In this document: positions 27,635 through 36,500 of the stretch, one piece after another
How the letters are laid out: every line of letters begins with the position of its first letter
How positions within the stretch are numbered: the first letter of the stretch is position 1
From: Bacillota bacterium
GTDB taxonomy: Bacteria > Bacillota > Clostridia > Acetivibrionales > DSM-1351
Direction: 5' to 3'
Assembly (NCBI GenBank): GCA_023415305.1
Contig: JAEZKZ010000099.1
Location: 1-64,000 of the forward strand
Length of the DNA stretch: 64,000 bases
Notes under the pieces: generated by a model
The model's input: only the letters and a program-made list of their open reading frames with translations
Databases searched by the model: none
What the model was told of the DNA's origin: nothing
Position numbers and translations under genes: made by a program

Positions 27635-28330
27635 ATGGTAACCAGACTTATATTCGTAAGACATGCCGAGGCAGAAGGAAATATTAACAGGCGCTTTCAT
27701 GGATGGTTTGACAGCAAGATAACTGAAAAGGGTCATAAACAGGCAAAAAAAGTAGCAGAGAGATTAGCCTCAATACCTATAGATATAATTTATTCAAGCA
27801 GCCTGACACGTACTTTGCAAACGGCACAATATATTGCTGATGTCAAGCAACTCCCTATAAACCGTACCGATAAGCTGAAAGAAATAAACGGTGGGGACTG
27901 GGAGGATATGCCCTTTGACCAGCTTCCGATACTATACCCGGTAGAAAATAAAATCTGGGAGGAAGAACCGCATCTCCATAAAATGCCTAACGGTGAAAGC
28001 GTTACCGAGTTTTATGAGAGGCTGATTGCTGAAGTTAAACATATTATCAGCAATAATCTCGGTAAAAACATATGTATAGTCACACACGGCGCAGCAATTC
28101 GTACTATGCTTTGCAGATTCTACAGTTATGACCTTGAAAATTTAAAGAATATTTACTGGCATGACAATACCTCAGTTACCATTGTTGATTATGATAACAC
28201 TAAGGACGAGTTCGAAGTGATGATGGAGGGAGATATCGAACATCTTGACTTCGAATTGAGCACTATTCAAAATCAGGAATGGTGGCAGGAATTCATGGAG
28301 GAAAAGCGTAAGCAGAATAAATTGAAATAA
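27635..28330 (+). CDS. Histidine-phosphatase superfamily protein (phosphoglycerate-mutase-like)
   Basis: 231 residues. The phosphohistidine motif FVRHAEAEGN is at the N-terminus, the SSSLTRTLQTA arginine segment follows, and the second catalytic His is in CIVTHGAAIRTM. Members act on small phosphate esters (alpha-ribazole phosphate, phosphoglycerate, nucleotides) or phosphoproteins, so the substrate is not assigned. GTAGGAGG precedes ATG 27635. It lies directly ahead of the PRTase-like gene with a 42-bp gap, suggesting co-transcription. Confidence 0.88.
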   Translation: MVTRLIFVRHAEAEGNINRRFHGWFDSKITEKGHKQAKKVAERLASIPIDIIYSSSLTRTLQTAQYIADVKQLPINRTDKLKEINGGDWEDMPFDQLPILYPVENKIWEEEPHLHKMPNGESVTEFYERLIAEVKHIISNNLGKNICIVTHGAAIRTMLCRFYSYDLENLKNIYWHDNTSVTIVDYDNTKDEFEVMMEGDIEHLDFELSTIQNQEWWQEFMEEKRKQNKLK

Positions 28331-28371
28331 CTGAAAAAATTCCATCAAGTTAAAGTGGAGGTCATAAAATA

Positions 28372-29229
28372 ATGGATAGGAACAAACTAATAAACTGGCT
28401 GTTTAGAACCGATGCAGTGAGAGTATGTCCCGAAAACAAACCTTTCTGGTACACATCCTCTAAAATCGGTCCGTATTATATAAATACTCATTTCCTATAC
28501 GGCAGTGAGGAAAAGGCAAACAATCTGCTAAAGGTAATAGATGTATGCAAGGAAAATAAAAAGGACTGCTCGGAAGTTATTTTGGAGCTGACCCGTAAAA
28601 ACTTTGAAACTGACGAGATATTCCGAGGTCTAATTTCATCAATGTGCGAGTATATTAAAAGTAATTTCAATATAAACGATATAGATTATATATCTGGCGG
28701 TGAAAGAAGAGACTGGTTCTTTTCTCTTATAATTGCCGATATACTAAATATTCCGCACATAACCATTTTCAAGGATTTATCTGCAATATTGCATAAGGAT
28801 GGCAAATCCACCGATATTAACGATATTAAGAATGGAAATGTGCTTCATATAGCTGATATAATTACAGAGGCCTCCAGCTATACCAGGGCGTGGATACCGG
28901 CTATTCAGGCTTTGAATGGAAATCTGAAATATAGTCTGGTTGTTATAGACAGACTTCAGGGCGGTGCTGAAAGGTTAACTAGTGCAGGCGTTGAATCTCA
29001 TGCACTGATGAATGTTGACAAGGTTTTGTTTGACGGGGCTTTGGAGGGAAAACATATAACAGAAAAACAACATGAAATGCTTATGAATTATCTGAATAGA
29101 CCAACAGAAACAATGCGGGACTTCCTTATAGAGCATCCTGAATTTATTGAATACTCCCTGAAGGCTGACCCCAAAACTGCTGAGAGAGCTAGAATATGCG
29201 TAGAACAAAATATATATGGATTATCCTGA
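28372..29229 (+). CDS. Orotate-phosphoribosyltransferase-like protein
   Basis: 285 residues. It shows a diverged type I phosphoribosyltransferase core: YYINTHFLYGS near the N-terminus, DYISGGERRDWFFS (a substrate loop) and VLHIADIITEASS where a PRPP loop would be expected (canonical: two acidic residues then xTTG). An extra N-terminal helical region and a ~70-residue C-terminal extension make it longer than ordinary PyrE (~200 residues). Because the pyr operon has no pyrE, this protein is a candidate to supply or modulate orotate phosphoribosylation, but the degenerate PRPP loop makes activity uncertain. Confidence 0.6.
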   Translation: MDRNKLINWLFRTDAVRVCPENKPFWYTSSKIGPYYINTHFLYGSEEKANNLLKVIDVCKENKKDCSEVILELTRKNFETDEIFRGLISSMCEYIKSNFNINDIDYISGGERRDWFFSLIIADILNIPHITIFKDLSAILHKDGKSTDINDIKNGNVLHIADIITEASSYTRAWIPAIQALNGNLKYSLVVIDRLQGGAERLTSAGVESHALMNVDKVLFDGALEGKHITEKQHEMLMNYLNRPTETMRDFLIEHPEFIEYSLKADPKTAERARICVEQNIYGLS

Positions 29230-29303
29230 ACTGATAAAAAGCAAGAGGAAATCTGATTCTATTAATGGATAACCCGTTATTCATAATTGGTAATGAGGTA
29301 TAT

Positions 29304-29996
29304 ATGAAAAGAAAAATCATTATTGCGTCAATAGTATTAACACTTGGGTTTATAGCTTTACTGAGCTATAACAAAATTGTTTATCTGGACGCATTTTTCT
29401 TTTTGAAGGGAAAGGTTACTATTGAAAAAATAGTATGTAACGGTGATATGGATAAGGATGGCATTTCTGATATGGATGATATTGTTGAGGGTGCCAGGAA
29501 AGAGGTAATGAATCAGACCAAATATCAAAGTACATATTATGAAGGGGGATATCCACCTGAGTGGGAAGGGGTTTGTACCGATGTAATCTGGAGAGCATTA
29601 AAGAATGCAGGTTATGACTTGAAAAGAAACATGGATATGGATATTCTTGAGCGTACAGAGGATTACATCAACGGGGTTAAAATACCTGATCCCAATATTG
29701 ATTTCAGGCGTGTAAAAAATCAGTTGGTGTTTTTTGAGAAATACGCTGAAAGCCTTACCAGAGAAGTGAAGCCCTATGATAAAAAGAACTTGTACCAATG
29801 GCAGCCCGGTGATATAGTTGTATTAAATAAAACAGAGCATGTTGCTATTGTGTCCGATAAAAGGCGGAAGGATGGAGTGCCCTACATCATACATAACGCC
29901 AGTACGGTGGCAGTTGAAGAAGAGAATATTCTTCTGAAATGGAGTAAAAGCGGAAGGATAATCGGTCATTTCAGGTTCCCCAAGGAGATACAGTAA
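29304..29996 (+). CDS. DUF1287 family membrane-anchored protein
   Basis: About 230 residues. An N-terminal signal anchor (KRKIIIASIVLTLGFIALL) is followed by an exported domain. It contains an EF-hand-like acidic loop, DMDKDGISDMDD (about residues 48-59 from the chosen start), reminiscent of a dockerin or calcium-binding repeat half. A DUF1287 domain follows with GVCTDVIWRALKNAG (conserved Cys), WQPGDIVV and HVAIVSD (conserved His), a pattern similar to NlpC/P60-like cysteine peptidases. ATG 29304 is used because it begins the signal segment after a GAGG; the frame extends to an earlier ATG at 29265. Confidence 0.75.
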   Translation: MKRKIIIASIVLTLGFIALLSYNKIVYLDAFFFLKGKVTIEKIVCNGDMDKDGISDMDDIVEGARKEVMNQTKYQSTYYEGGYPPEWEGVCTDVIWRALKNAGYDLKRNMDMDILERTEDYINGVKIPDPNIDFRRVKNQLVFFEKYAESLTREVKPYDKKNLYQWQPGDIVVLNKTEHVAIVSDKRRKDGVPYIIHNASTVAVEEENILLKWSKSGRIIGHFRFPKEIQ

Positions 29997-30025
29997 TAGA
30001 TATTTATCAGAAGGAAGGTATAGAT

Positions 30026-30502
30026 TTGGCAATACAGAAGACAAACGTAATGAGAATACTTGACAGTGCACATATTCAGTACAATACATATACATACGAA
30101 AACAAGGAGGGGGCCCTTGATGGAGTGTCTGTAGCAAATAAAATCGGACAGCCGGTGGAAAGGGTTTATAAAACACTTGTAACAAGAGGTATAAGTAAGA
30201 ACTTTTTTATCTTTGTTATTCCTGTAAGTAAGGAATTGAATCTGAAGGCGGCAGCTAAATCGGTTGGAGAAAAATCCGTTGAGATGATCAGGATGGATGA
30301 AATAAACAAGGTAACCGGTTATATCAGAGGAGGCTGCTCTCCCATTGGAATGAAAAAAGACTATCAGACTGTTATTGACAGTTCTTGTGAAAACATAGAC
30401 ACCATTATTTTCAGCGCAGGTAAAATCGGGTTCCAGGTCGAGATAAAGCCAAAGGAACTGATTGATTTTATTAAAGCTGGTATTGCTCACATAATAGATT
30501 AA
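30026..30502 (+). CDS. ybaK: YbaK/EbsC-family Cys-tRNA(Pro) deacylase
   Basis: 158 residues, normal size. It is a trans-editing protein that hydrolyses Cys-tRNA(Pro) made by prolyl-tRNA synthetase. Conserved segments are KTLVTRG, the invariant Lys in FFIFVIPVSKELNLKAAAK, and the GYIRGGCSPIGMKK substrate-binding loop. A TTG start at 30026 follows AAGGAAGG. It overlaps nothing and follows the DUF1287 gene after 29 bp. Confidence 0.93.
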   Translation: MAIQKTNVMRILDSAHIQYNTYTYENKEGALDGVSVANKIGQPVERVYKTLVTRGISKNFFIFVIPVSKELNLKAAAKSVGEKSVEMIRMDEINKVTGYIRGGCSPIGMKKDYQTVIDSSCENIDTIIFSAGKIGFQVEIKPKELIDFIKAGIAHIID

Positions 30503-30642
30503 ATGGATTAGTGAACTTTATTGACATTACTGGGTAAATTATACTATCATAAAGTATAGTCTTAACGCCCAATTTGTTAAGGATATTGATTAATAAATAA
30601 AATCCTAAGTATAATATTACCAATTCATTTTAGGAGAATTGT

Positions 30643-30930
30643 ATGGATGATAATACAATGATAGCAATAGCTGTCGTAATATTTGGAACTTTAACTTTTC
30701 TTTATATATCGATGCAGGAGATTTTCAAGTTCAGGCTTAAAAAAGAGCAGATAAAAGCAGATGCCCTGGTTAAAGCCGAAGAGATAAAGGCAAAGAATCA
30801 ACTCGATATAGAGGCATTGATACACAAAGACAGTGTAATCAAAAACAGCAATTTTAGTAATGCTAATTTATCAGAAAACGATAACGAATATCTGAATGAG
30901 AGAAGGCACAGGCTTGACGATATGGCATGA
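30643..30930 (+). CDS. Small membrane-anchored coiled-coil protein
   Basis: 95 residues. One N-terminal membrane helix (TMIAIAVVIFGTLTFLYISM), then a charged Lys/Glu helix (residues ~28-60) and an Asn/Ser/Glu-rich tail. No known domain is recognised. TAGGAG lies 9 bases before the ATG. Size and topology resemble small bacterial stress or cell-envelope anchors. Confidence 0.6.
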   Translation: MDDNTMIAIAVVIFGTLTFLYISMQEIFKFRLKKEQIKADALVKAEEIKAKNQLDIEALIHKDSVIKNSNFSNANLSENDNEYLNERRHRLDDMA

Positions 30931-30980
30931 TTTTACTAATATATCCTATAGTTAGTGTCTGCCATTCCTTGAATAGGGAA

Positions 30981-32000
30981 TTATATTATATACTTTATTT
31001 CTCCATTTTCAAATATTTCAACAATTTCTCTCTGAAAAAAATCTTTGATCTGAGCAATAGTTTCCTTAGGATATACATATTTCCCGTAACCGAATTGTCC
31101 GTATTTGAACTGCCTTTTTTCATTTTCCATGTCAAGGGTAGTTCGAGGAAATATTTCGGTTATTTTATTTTTTGCCTTAGTGGTATATCTGTGGGATATA
31201 ACCTCAAAGGTTACAGGCCTTGAGGCTGAAATAGGATAAGCCTTACGTAAAGTTAACAGCAGTTCTTTATATTCTTTCTCCCAACCGGAATAAATAAAAA
31301 CAGGAGCTATAATGAAGCCTGTAGGATATCCTGCAGAGTAGAGCTTTGCACTTGCCTCTATTCGCTTTTTTGCCGAAGCTGTTCTGTGTTCATAGGCTTC
31401 TATAATGGACTCTGTATTCAGGCTAAAGCGTATCTCAGTATTATTGTTGTGTTCAAGTTCAAGCAGGTCGTCAATATCAGTAAACTTCGTAACAAATCTG
31501 AAACGGGCGTTCTCCTGAGATGCAAAATAGGTGATGGACCGCTTAAGTGCGCCTGTGTACGGCTCAACGGGAACTGGGTCAGAGGTGGCTGAACCTTCAA
31601 AAATAGTTTCTTCAGGGAGTCGCTCTGTAATATATTTATCTGTTTGTTGAAAAATTTCGTCAAGATTTACATGAACTCTTATAAAGGGTTTATCTCCCAA
31701 TTGAGTATTCAGATAACAGTATTCACATTGTCCGATACAGCCGCTCACAAGGGGAAGCTGATAGTGGGCAGAAGGTTTGCAGCTCTGAAAGCTTAAGCTT
31801 TTTTTTACACCAACCACCAAAGTGGACTTTCCGCTCTTATATAAAGCTTCAGCTGTATCACCCGGTATGTTGCTTTTAATTTTGATTAGTGAACTTTCTA
31901 TTATAGGAAGGTTATCCTCCTTAAACCTGGAATAAAGCTGTTTACCAAGAGGATAATCCAATGCTCCTGTTTCAAAAATAACTCTCTGGGGTACAAACAT
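30981..32000 (-). CDS. splB: Spore photoproduct lyase
   Basis: About 339 residues from the Met at 32000. Radical SAM repair enzyme that reverses the 5-thyminyl-5,6-dihydrothymine spore photoproduct during germination. The cluster motif is SGCIGQCEYCYL (CX3CX2C). Other hallmarks are FEGSATSDPVPVEPYTGALK, RFVTKFTDIDDLLEL and RFSLNTESI. The frame extends 25 codons upstream, but the Met at 32000 follows GAGG and matches family starts (MFVPQRVIFETGALDYPLG). Its presence indicates a spore former. Confidence 0.95.
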   Translation of the reverse strand: MFVPQRVIFETGALDYPLGKQLYSRFKEDNLPIIESSLIKIKSNIPGDTAEALYKSGKSTLVVGVKKSLSFQSCKPSAHYQLPLVSGCIGQCEYCYLNTQLGDKPFIRVHVNLDEIFQQTDKYITERLPEETIFEGSATSDPVPVEPYTGALKRSITYFASQENARFRFVTKFTDIDDLLELEHNNNTEIRFSLNTESIIEAYEHRTASAKKRIEASAKLYSAGYPTGFIIAPVFIYSGWEKEYKELLLTLRKAYPISASRPVTFEVISHRYTTKAKNKITEIFPRTTLDMENEKRQFKYGQFGYGKYVYPKETIAQIKDFFQREIVEIFENGEIKYII

Positions 32001-32109
32001 ATAAAACCTCACATAATGTTCATTTTCATATATTTTGCACCTAGTCGGGATATTTAATACCCAATAATCCAACAAAACCGACAGCTGCTATTTACTGCTA
32101 CCCTGTAAT

Positions 32110-33351
32110 TTACTTCCAACCATCAGTATATTCCTCAGAAAAATCGTCAGCTTTCGGAAGCTTATACTTCCTTGAACCTGTATTTACGCTTTCTGAAAAA
32201 AGATAGGCACAAATTAAAGAGGTTATTGGAATTGTTACCAAAATACCAAAGCTTCCTACCAGTGATTGAAGAATTTCCACAACAATCATTTCCTTATTCA
32301 TGAGCTCTAAAATAGAACTGTTATATGAAACCAGTAATAAGACCACAGACAGTGAACTTCCAATATAAGCAAGAATCAGGGTATTTGCCATAGTACCCAT
32401 AATGTCTCTGCCGATAGCTATTCCGGACTTTATAATCAAACTGAAGGGTGTGTATTCAAGCTTGTCTTTCAACTCAGCCAGGGCTGCAGCGATGGACATG
32501 GCTACATCCATTATCGCACCAATAGCTCCGATAAGGATGGAAGCAAATATGATTGCTCTTAGATCAATTGGATTTGTGGGATTAACTCTTATGACATAAA
32601 GTGATTCTTCACTGACGAGGCCGGTAAGTTTCAAAACCTTGTCCATAATAAGGGTGAGAAAACCCGACACAAGTATTCCCACAAGACAGCCAATGCCTGC
32701 AGAAAGGCTCTTCTTGTTTGCGCCGTATATAATAAGAAAAGACATGGTTATGATAAAAATACAGGTAATTATTGACCAGAAATATATATTAAAGCCTTGA
32801 AGAACGGCAGGAATGAACACTGCAAAAATTGCAACACATGTAAAAGCAAGAGAGACGATAGTATTAAAGCCTTTAAAACGTCCAAACAAAACAAGAAATA
32901 TGAGAAAGGCAATTCCCATGATAATAAGAGAATCCGTTCTCAGGTATTCGCCTAAAACCCATTCGTCCTCTGAATTCTCATTATCCAGTCGGTAAAGTAT
33001 TACTTTGTCACCGGGCTCCACTTCCTTAAGAGCTGTTCCTGTGAAAGGGTCCACAGTTTGAAGTGCCGCTACCTCGGTACCCTTTTTTTCTCCGGATAAT
33101 ATTTCTGCAGTAAAAATAATATTCTTACCGGTTTCAGGGGTTTCCCCGCCTAGATCATACTCAACGGGTTTAATACTGACTATTTTTATAACCTGAGCTT
33201 TTTCAGCATTAACGCCTTCTGCACCGCTTAAAATATTAAGGTTTTTTGTAGTAATTCTATTACCTGCTATCAACAAAATTACCGATATAAAGATGGTTGA
33301 TAAATAAACTAATGTTTCTCTATTTAATAGTGATTTTAATTTGACTGACAT
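32110..33351 (-). CDS. YibE/F family membrane protein
   Basis: About 413 residues. One N-terminal membrane helix, an exported ~110-residue region (residues ~30-135), then about seven hydrophobic helices forming the YibE/F domain (VLFGRFKGFNTIVSLAFTC, ASILIGAIGAIMDVAMSIA, SGIAIGRDIMGTMANTLILA). The function of the family is unknown; transport has been suggested. The Met at 33351 is chosen because GGAGG lies just upstream. Confidence 0.85.
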   Translation of the reverse strand: MSVKLKSLLNRETLVYLSTIFISVILLIAGNRITTKNLNILSGAEGVNAEKAQVIKIVSIKPVEYDLGGETPETGKNIIFTAEILSGEKKGTEVAALQTVDPFTGTALKEVEPGDKVILYRLDNENSEDEWVLGEYLRTDSLIIMGIAFLIFLVLFGRFKGFNTIVSLAFTCVAIFAVFIPAVLQGFNIYFWSIITCIFIITMSFLIIYGANKKSLSAGIGCLVGILVSGFLTLIMDKVLKLTGLVSEESLYVIRVNPTNPIDLRAIIFASILIGAIGAIMDVAMSIAAALAELKDKLEYTPFSLIIKSGIAIGRDIMGTMANTLILAYIGSSLSVVLLLVSYNSSILELMNKEMIVVEILQSLVGSFGILVTIPITSLICAYLFSESVNTGSRKYKLPKADDFSEEYTDGWK

Positions 33352-33438
33352 AGCTCCTCCGGTTACAGAATAATCCATTGTACTACATTATAATAGCACA
33401 TGAAAATTTGCGGTACAATAACAGTGGAGGAGAAAGAA

Positions 33439-34533
33439 TCATATCTGATAATCGGAGTAGTCAGTATTACGTAATTCTGAAGGACTTAATCCGTACAACT
33501 TTTTAAACTGCTTCATAAAATAATTTAAATCACGATAGCCTATCTGATAACCTATTTCATAAGTTTTTAAATTTGTACTTTTAATGAGGTATTCTGCACG
33601 TGTAAGCTTAACCATGGTGACATAATCGTTAAAATGAATACCTGTTTTAGCTGGGAATGAATTGCTCAAATATGTATTGTTAATGAAGAATTTCTCGGCT
33701 ATTACTTTTAATTTCAGATCATTTTCAGGATTATTCAGTATAAAATCGCAGATGTTCCGAATATTTTCATCCTGTGTATCGGGCTCAAATTTTATAATGA
33801 ACCGTATTAAATGGTTTATTTTTCTCAGGTAAAACTCTTTAAAGGTATCCGATTTACCCTCATGTAAAAAATCCACTTCTTCGAAATAATCGATTCCAAT
33901 AAAATTACTAAGCCATTTAAATTCTTCATAAACTGCTTTTATAAGATTGTGATATAGTTTTTTAATAATAATATCTGCTTTAATAATGTTGTCAGATAAG
34001 GCCAGGTATAGATTATCAACCGTAAGGCTGAACAATTGAACAGCAGAAAAATCCTTGTTTTTTATATAGTGAAAAATATTCTTCTCCTCAGCGGTAGGGT
34101 ATACCCAGTCATTGTTATCTGAATCCAAGCCGGAGTGTAATCTATTGTTCTGGTTTTCCTTTAAGAAGCTGACCGCTCTTTGCAAAACCTGCAGCAGGCT
34201 TTCTTCAGACGCAGGCTTTACAAGGTAATCAAAAGCCCCCAGTACTATGCCTTGCCTGGCATAATTAAATTCACTGTATTCGCTGATAATAACCACACAT
34301 GAGCATAAGTTATCCTTCTTTATTTCTCTTAAGAGCTGAAGCCCGTCAATTATTGGCATTCTAATGTCAGTCAAAACAAGGTCATATTTGTTCTTTTTAA
34401 GTAGATCAATAGCCTGGCTGCCATTATTGGCTTTTCCAGCAATTTCGAAACCCGATACCTCACCCCATACTTTCAAACGCTCCATTTCCAGGAGAAAAAT
34501 ATCCCTGTCGTCAACAATCAATGTTTTATACAT
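33439..34533 (-). CDS. YesN-type response regulator with AraC output domain
   Basis: About 364 residues. N-terminal receiver: acidic pair LIVDDRD, phosphoacceptor DLVLTDIRMPIIDG, then VIISEYSEF and the Lys in FDYLVKPAS. A ~130-residue linker is followed by a C-terminal AraC/XylS double helix-turn-helix (KLKVIAEKFFINNTYLSNSF and TYEIGYQIGYRDLNYFMKQFKKLYG). GGAGG precedes the Met at 34533. It is co-oriented with the histidine kinase gene 45 bp upstream. AraC-type dimers bind two direct repeats ~21-22 bp apart, the pattern found at four promoters in this window, so this protein is my leading candidate regulator. Confidence 0.9.
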   Translation of the reverse strand: MYKTLIVDDRDIFLLEMERLKVWGEVSGFEIAGKANNGSQAIDLLKKNKYDLVLTDIRMPIIDGLQLLREIKKDNLCSCVVIISEYSEFNYARQGIVLGAFDYLVKPASEESLLQVLQRAVSFLKENQNNRLHSGLDSDNNDWVYPTAEEKNIFHYIKNKDFSAVQLFSLTVDNLYLALSDNIIKADIIIKKLYHNLIKAVYEEFKWLSNFIGIDYFEEVDFLHEGKSDTFKEFYLRKINHLIRFIIKFEPDTQDENIRNICDFILNNPENDLKLKVIAEKFFINNTYLSNSFPAKTGIHFNDYVTMVKLTRAEYLIKSTNLKTYEIGYQIGYRDLNYFMKQFKKLYGLSPSELRNTDYSDYQI

Positions 34534-34578
34534 ATTAACCTCCATGATTCTAATAGTAATGAAAAGACATTGCCTGTG

Positions 34579-35442
34579 TTATCTTAATATATTCTCTTGA
34601 CTGATGGTAAAGAATACACATGCACCTTTTCCAACCTCGCCAGTAATCCAGACTCTTCCTCCGGACTTTTCAATAATTTTTTTAACGATTGCAAGACCCA
34701 CTCCGCTGCCTTCAAAATCATTTATCGAATGCATACGCTGGAACATACCGAAAAGATTCTCCGAAAACTTCATATCAAAACCAACGCCGTTATCCTTTAT
34801 GTAAAAACAGTTCTCATTATTTTCAAAGAGGTAGCCTACCGAAATTTCTCCAACGTCTACATTTCTGGTGAATTTTAAGGAATTTGAAATTATATTTGAT
34901 ATTACCTGCTTCATTAATACTTTATCAGCTAAAATAAAGGGTATATTATCTTCAATCTTTAAAAATATCTGCTGATTTTTCGAATAACCGATTACAAGCT
35001 CATCGAAAACAGCTTTAATCATTTCCTTTAAGTCCAATGCCTCCAGTATGGGGTTAAAATCAGTAAACCTGGTATATTCCAAAAGCTTGTTTATTAAAAT
35101 TAAAGTATCACTGCATATGTCCCTGATATTCTGAATAAGCTCAATACCCTCTCTGTTAACGGTATTTTTGTAATCCTCAATGAAAATTCTGGCATAACCG
35201 TCAATAGCTCGGACCGGAGCCTTAATTTCATGTGAAATGGTATAATTAAAAGCATGCAGTTCATTATTTGATATCTGAAGCTTGCTTGCCATTTCCTGAA
35301 AGTCTATAGTATTCGGATTTTTAAAATCTGTTATATTGTTATTTATAGAAATCACTCCAAAACGATTAATTTTCAAGGGTAACAATTTATAACATACTAT
35401 AAATATATGTAAAGTATACAATTTTTTACTGTGGTTTGTCAA
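34579..35442 (-). CDS. Soluble sensor histidine kinase (HisKA / HATPase)
   Basis: Up to 287 residues. The H-box HAFNYTISHEIKAPVRAIDG carries the phosphorylatable His and resembles phytochrome-type HisKA domains. It is followed by the N-box QVISNIISNSLKF, G1 DNGVGFD, F-box and G2 GSGVGLAIVKK. No transmembrane or sensor domain is present in the frame, so it is cytoplasmic or receives signals from a partner. The start is unclear: no ATG follows a good ribosome site, and the start may be a GTG or non-standard codon near 35360. It probably phosphorylates the adjacent YesN-type regulator. Confidence 0.85.
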   Translation of the reverse strand: MTNHSKKLYTLHIFIVCYKLLPLKINRFGVISINNNITDFKNPNTIDFQEMASKLQISNNELHAFNYTISHEIKAPVRAIDGYARIFIEDYKNTVNREGIELIQNIRDICSDTLILINKLLEYTRFTDFNPILEALDLKEMIKAVFDELVIGYSKNQQIFLKIEDNIPFILADKVLMKQVISNIISNSLKFTRNVDVGEISVGYLFENNENCFYIKDNGVGFDMKFSENLFGMFQRMHSINDFEGSGVGLAIVKKIIEKSGGRVWITGEVGKGACVFFTISQENILR

Positions 35443-35524
35443 TTATCAAACATACTAAAAATATTTGTTTTATAAGTATAATGACATGCTGCTTTGTAAA
35501 GTCAACTTTCAAATGAAAATACAT

Positions 35525-35588
35525 AAATATAAACCACTTAAATTCTAAATTTAGTCTTGTTGTCAGTTAAAAATGGAAAATTTATAAT
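35525..35588 (+). promoter_or_regulatory. Promoter with 22-bp direct repeats before the receiver gene (weaker member)
   Basis: Direct repeats AAATATAAACCACT (35525-35538) and AAATTTAGTCTTGT (35547-35560), 22 bp apart, then -35 TTGTCA (35560-35565), 17 bp, -10 TATAAT (35583-35588). The geometry matches the three stronger sites at 36438, 46235 and 51733, with more mismatches. Confidence 0.6.
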
Positions 35589-35623
35589 ATATAATTGACA
35601 AATTGTCTGACCCGGAGGTTCAT

Positions 35624-35998
35624 ATGCAGAAAATAAAAGTCTTAATAATTGAAGAATTTAAATATATAGCAGACTTGAATGTACTTGAGTTAAAAAGAGG
35701 TGGATTTGAGGTGGAAAGTCTGTATGTGTGTAGTGAAGATGCCATGAGGCAGGCTTTAGGCCTTAACAGGTTTGATATTATTCTGTCTGATAATTCAACG
35801 CCTCATTTTAATGCAATTCAAGCTTTGTTTACACGGAATGAACTGGCTCCCAAAACGCCGTTCATCATAGTTTCAGAGGATGTATCTCCTGAAAGTATAA
35901 AGTTTGCAATGAAAAACAGCTGTTGTGCATACTTGCTTAAGGAAAACCTTCATCAACTGGCAATCCTTGTAAAAAATATAGTTAACCGCAACATATAG
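35624..35998 (+). CDS. Stand-alone receiver-domain protein
   Basis: 124 residues, a single CheY-like receiver. The phosphoacceptor region IILSDNSTP keeps an Asp, IIVSED keeps the Thr/Ser, and YLLKEN keeps the Lys. The usual N-terminal Asp pair that binds Mg2+ is replaced by Glu-Glu (LIIEEFK). Phosphorylation may therefore be weak or altered. ATG 35624 follows CGGAGG; the frame opens earlier at a TTG (35603) that lies before that site. It is divergent from the kinase/regulator pair and ahead of the ThiS-like gene. Confidence 0.8.
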   Translation: MQKIKVLIIEEFKYIADLNVLELKRGGFEVESLYVCSEDAMRQALGLNRFDIILSDNSTPHFNAIQALFTRNELAPKTPFIIVSEDVSPESIKFAMKNSCCAYLLKENLHQLAILVKNIVNRNI

Positions 35999-36092
35999 TA
36001 TGCTTGTAAGTGATTACTAATAATCGAATATGATTTAAAACAGATTTTGAGTTGAGCTTTCGATTGAAAATATAAAAAAGGAGAGTTGTATT

Positions 36093-36302
36093 ATGTTGAT
36101 TACTGTAAATGGGAAGGAAACTATACTTGATAAGGAAGTAAATATTACCGGACTATTAAATCAAGGTTATGTTGAGATGCAGGAATATGTGACAGTTCAG
36201 GTAAATGATGAGATAGTTCCCAGAGATGAATATAACAATTTTTTAATTAAAGAAGGAGATATAGTTGAATTCCTTTACTATATGGGCGGAGGAAGACCAT
36301 AA
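36093..36302 (+). CDS. ThiS/MoaD-like sulfur-carrier protein with C-terminal extension
   Basis: 69 residues with the ubiquitin-like beta-grasp pattern of ThiS (MLITVNGKET, VQVNDEIVPRDEY, IKEGDIVEFLYYMGGG). Sulfur carriers end in Gly-Gly, which is adenylated and converted to a thiocarboxylate. Here three residues (Gly-Arg-Pro) follow the GG, so a trimming protease, as described for QbsE/CysO-type carriers, would be needed, or the protein is not a classic carrier. AAAGGAG precedes the ATG. No thiF, thiG or thiH lies nearby. Confidence 0.75.
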   Translation: MLITVNGKETILDKEVNITGLLNQGYVEMQEYVTVQVNDEIVPRDEYNNFLIKEGDIVEFLYYMGGGRP

Positions 36303-36339
36303 AAACAACATTTCAAATATTTTGTAGGCTGATTGCCGG

Positions 36340-36381
36340 AATTACAGGTTCATAACATTGTTATGAACCTGTAATTGTTTT
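36340..36381 (+). terminator. Rho-independent terminator after the ThiS-like gene
   Basis: Perfect 17-bp stem AATTACAGGTTCATAAC / GTTATGAACCTGTAATT with a 3-nt loop (36340-36376), followed by GTTTTAT. Confidence 0.93.
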
Positions 36382-36437
36382 ATCCACTTTTGAGTTTATA
36401 TGTCCGGTAAAAATAAGGAATGCGAGACAATAAATCT

Positions 36438-36500
36438 AAATTTAGTCTACCAATAATCAAAATTTACTCCATTGTAATGCAAAATACATGATATTAAAAT
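36438..36500 (+). promoter_or_regulatory. Regulated promoter of the metK operon
   Basis: Direct repeats AAATTTAGTCTACC (36438-36451) and AAATTTACTCCATT (36460-36473), 22 bp apart; the second overlaps -35 TTGTAA (36472-36477). Spacer 17 bp, -10 TAAAAT (36495-36500). The ~180-nt leader that follows contains the palindrome CCATTATTAATAATGG but no recognisable SAM riboswitch and no ORF. Confidence 0.75.
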
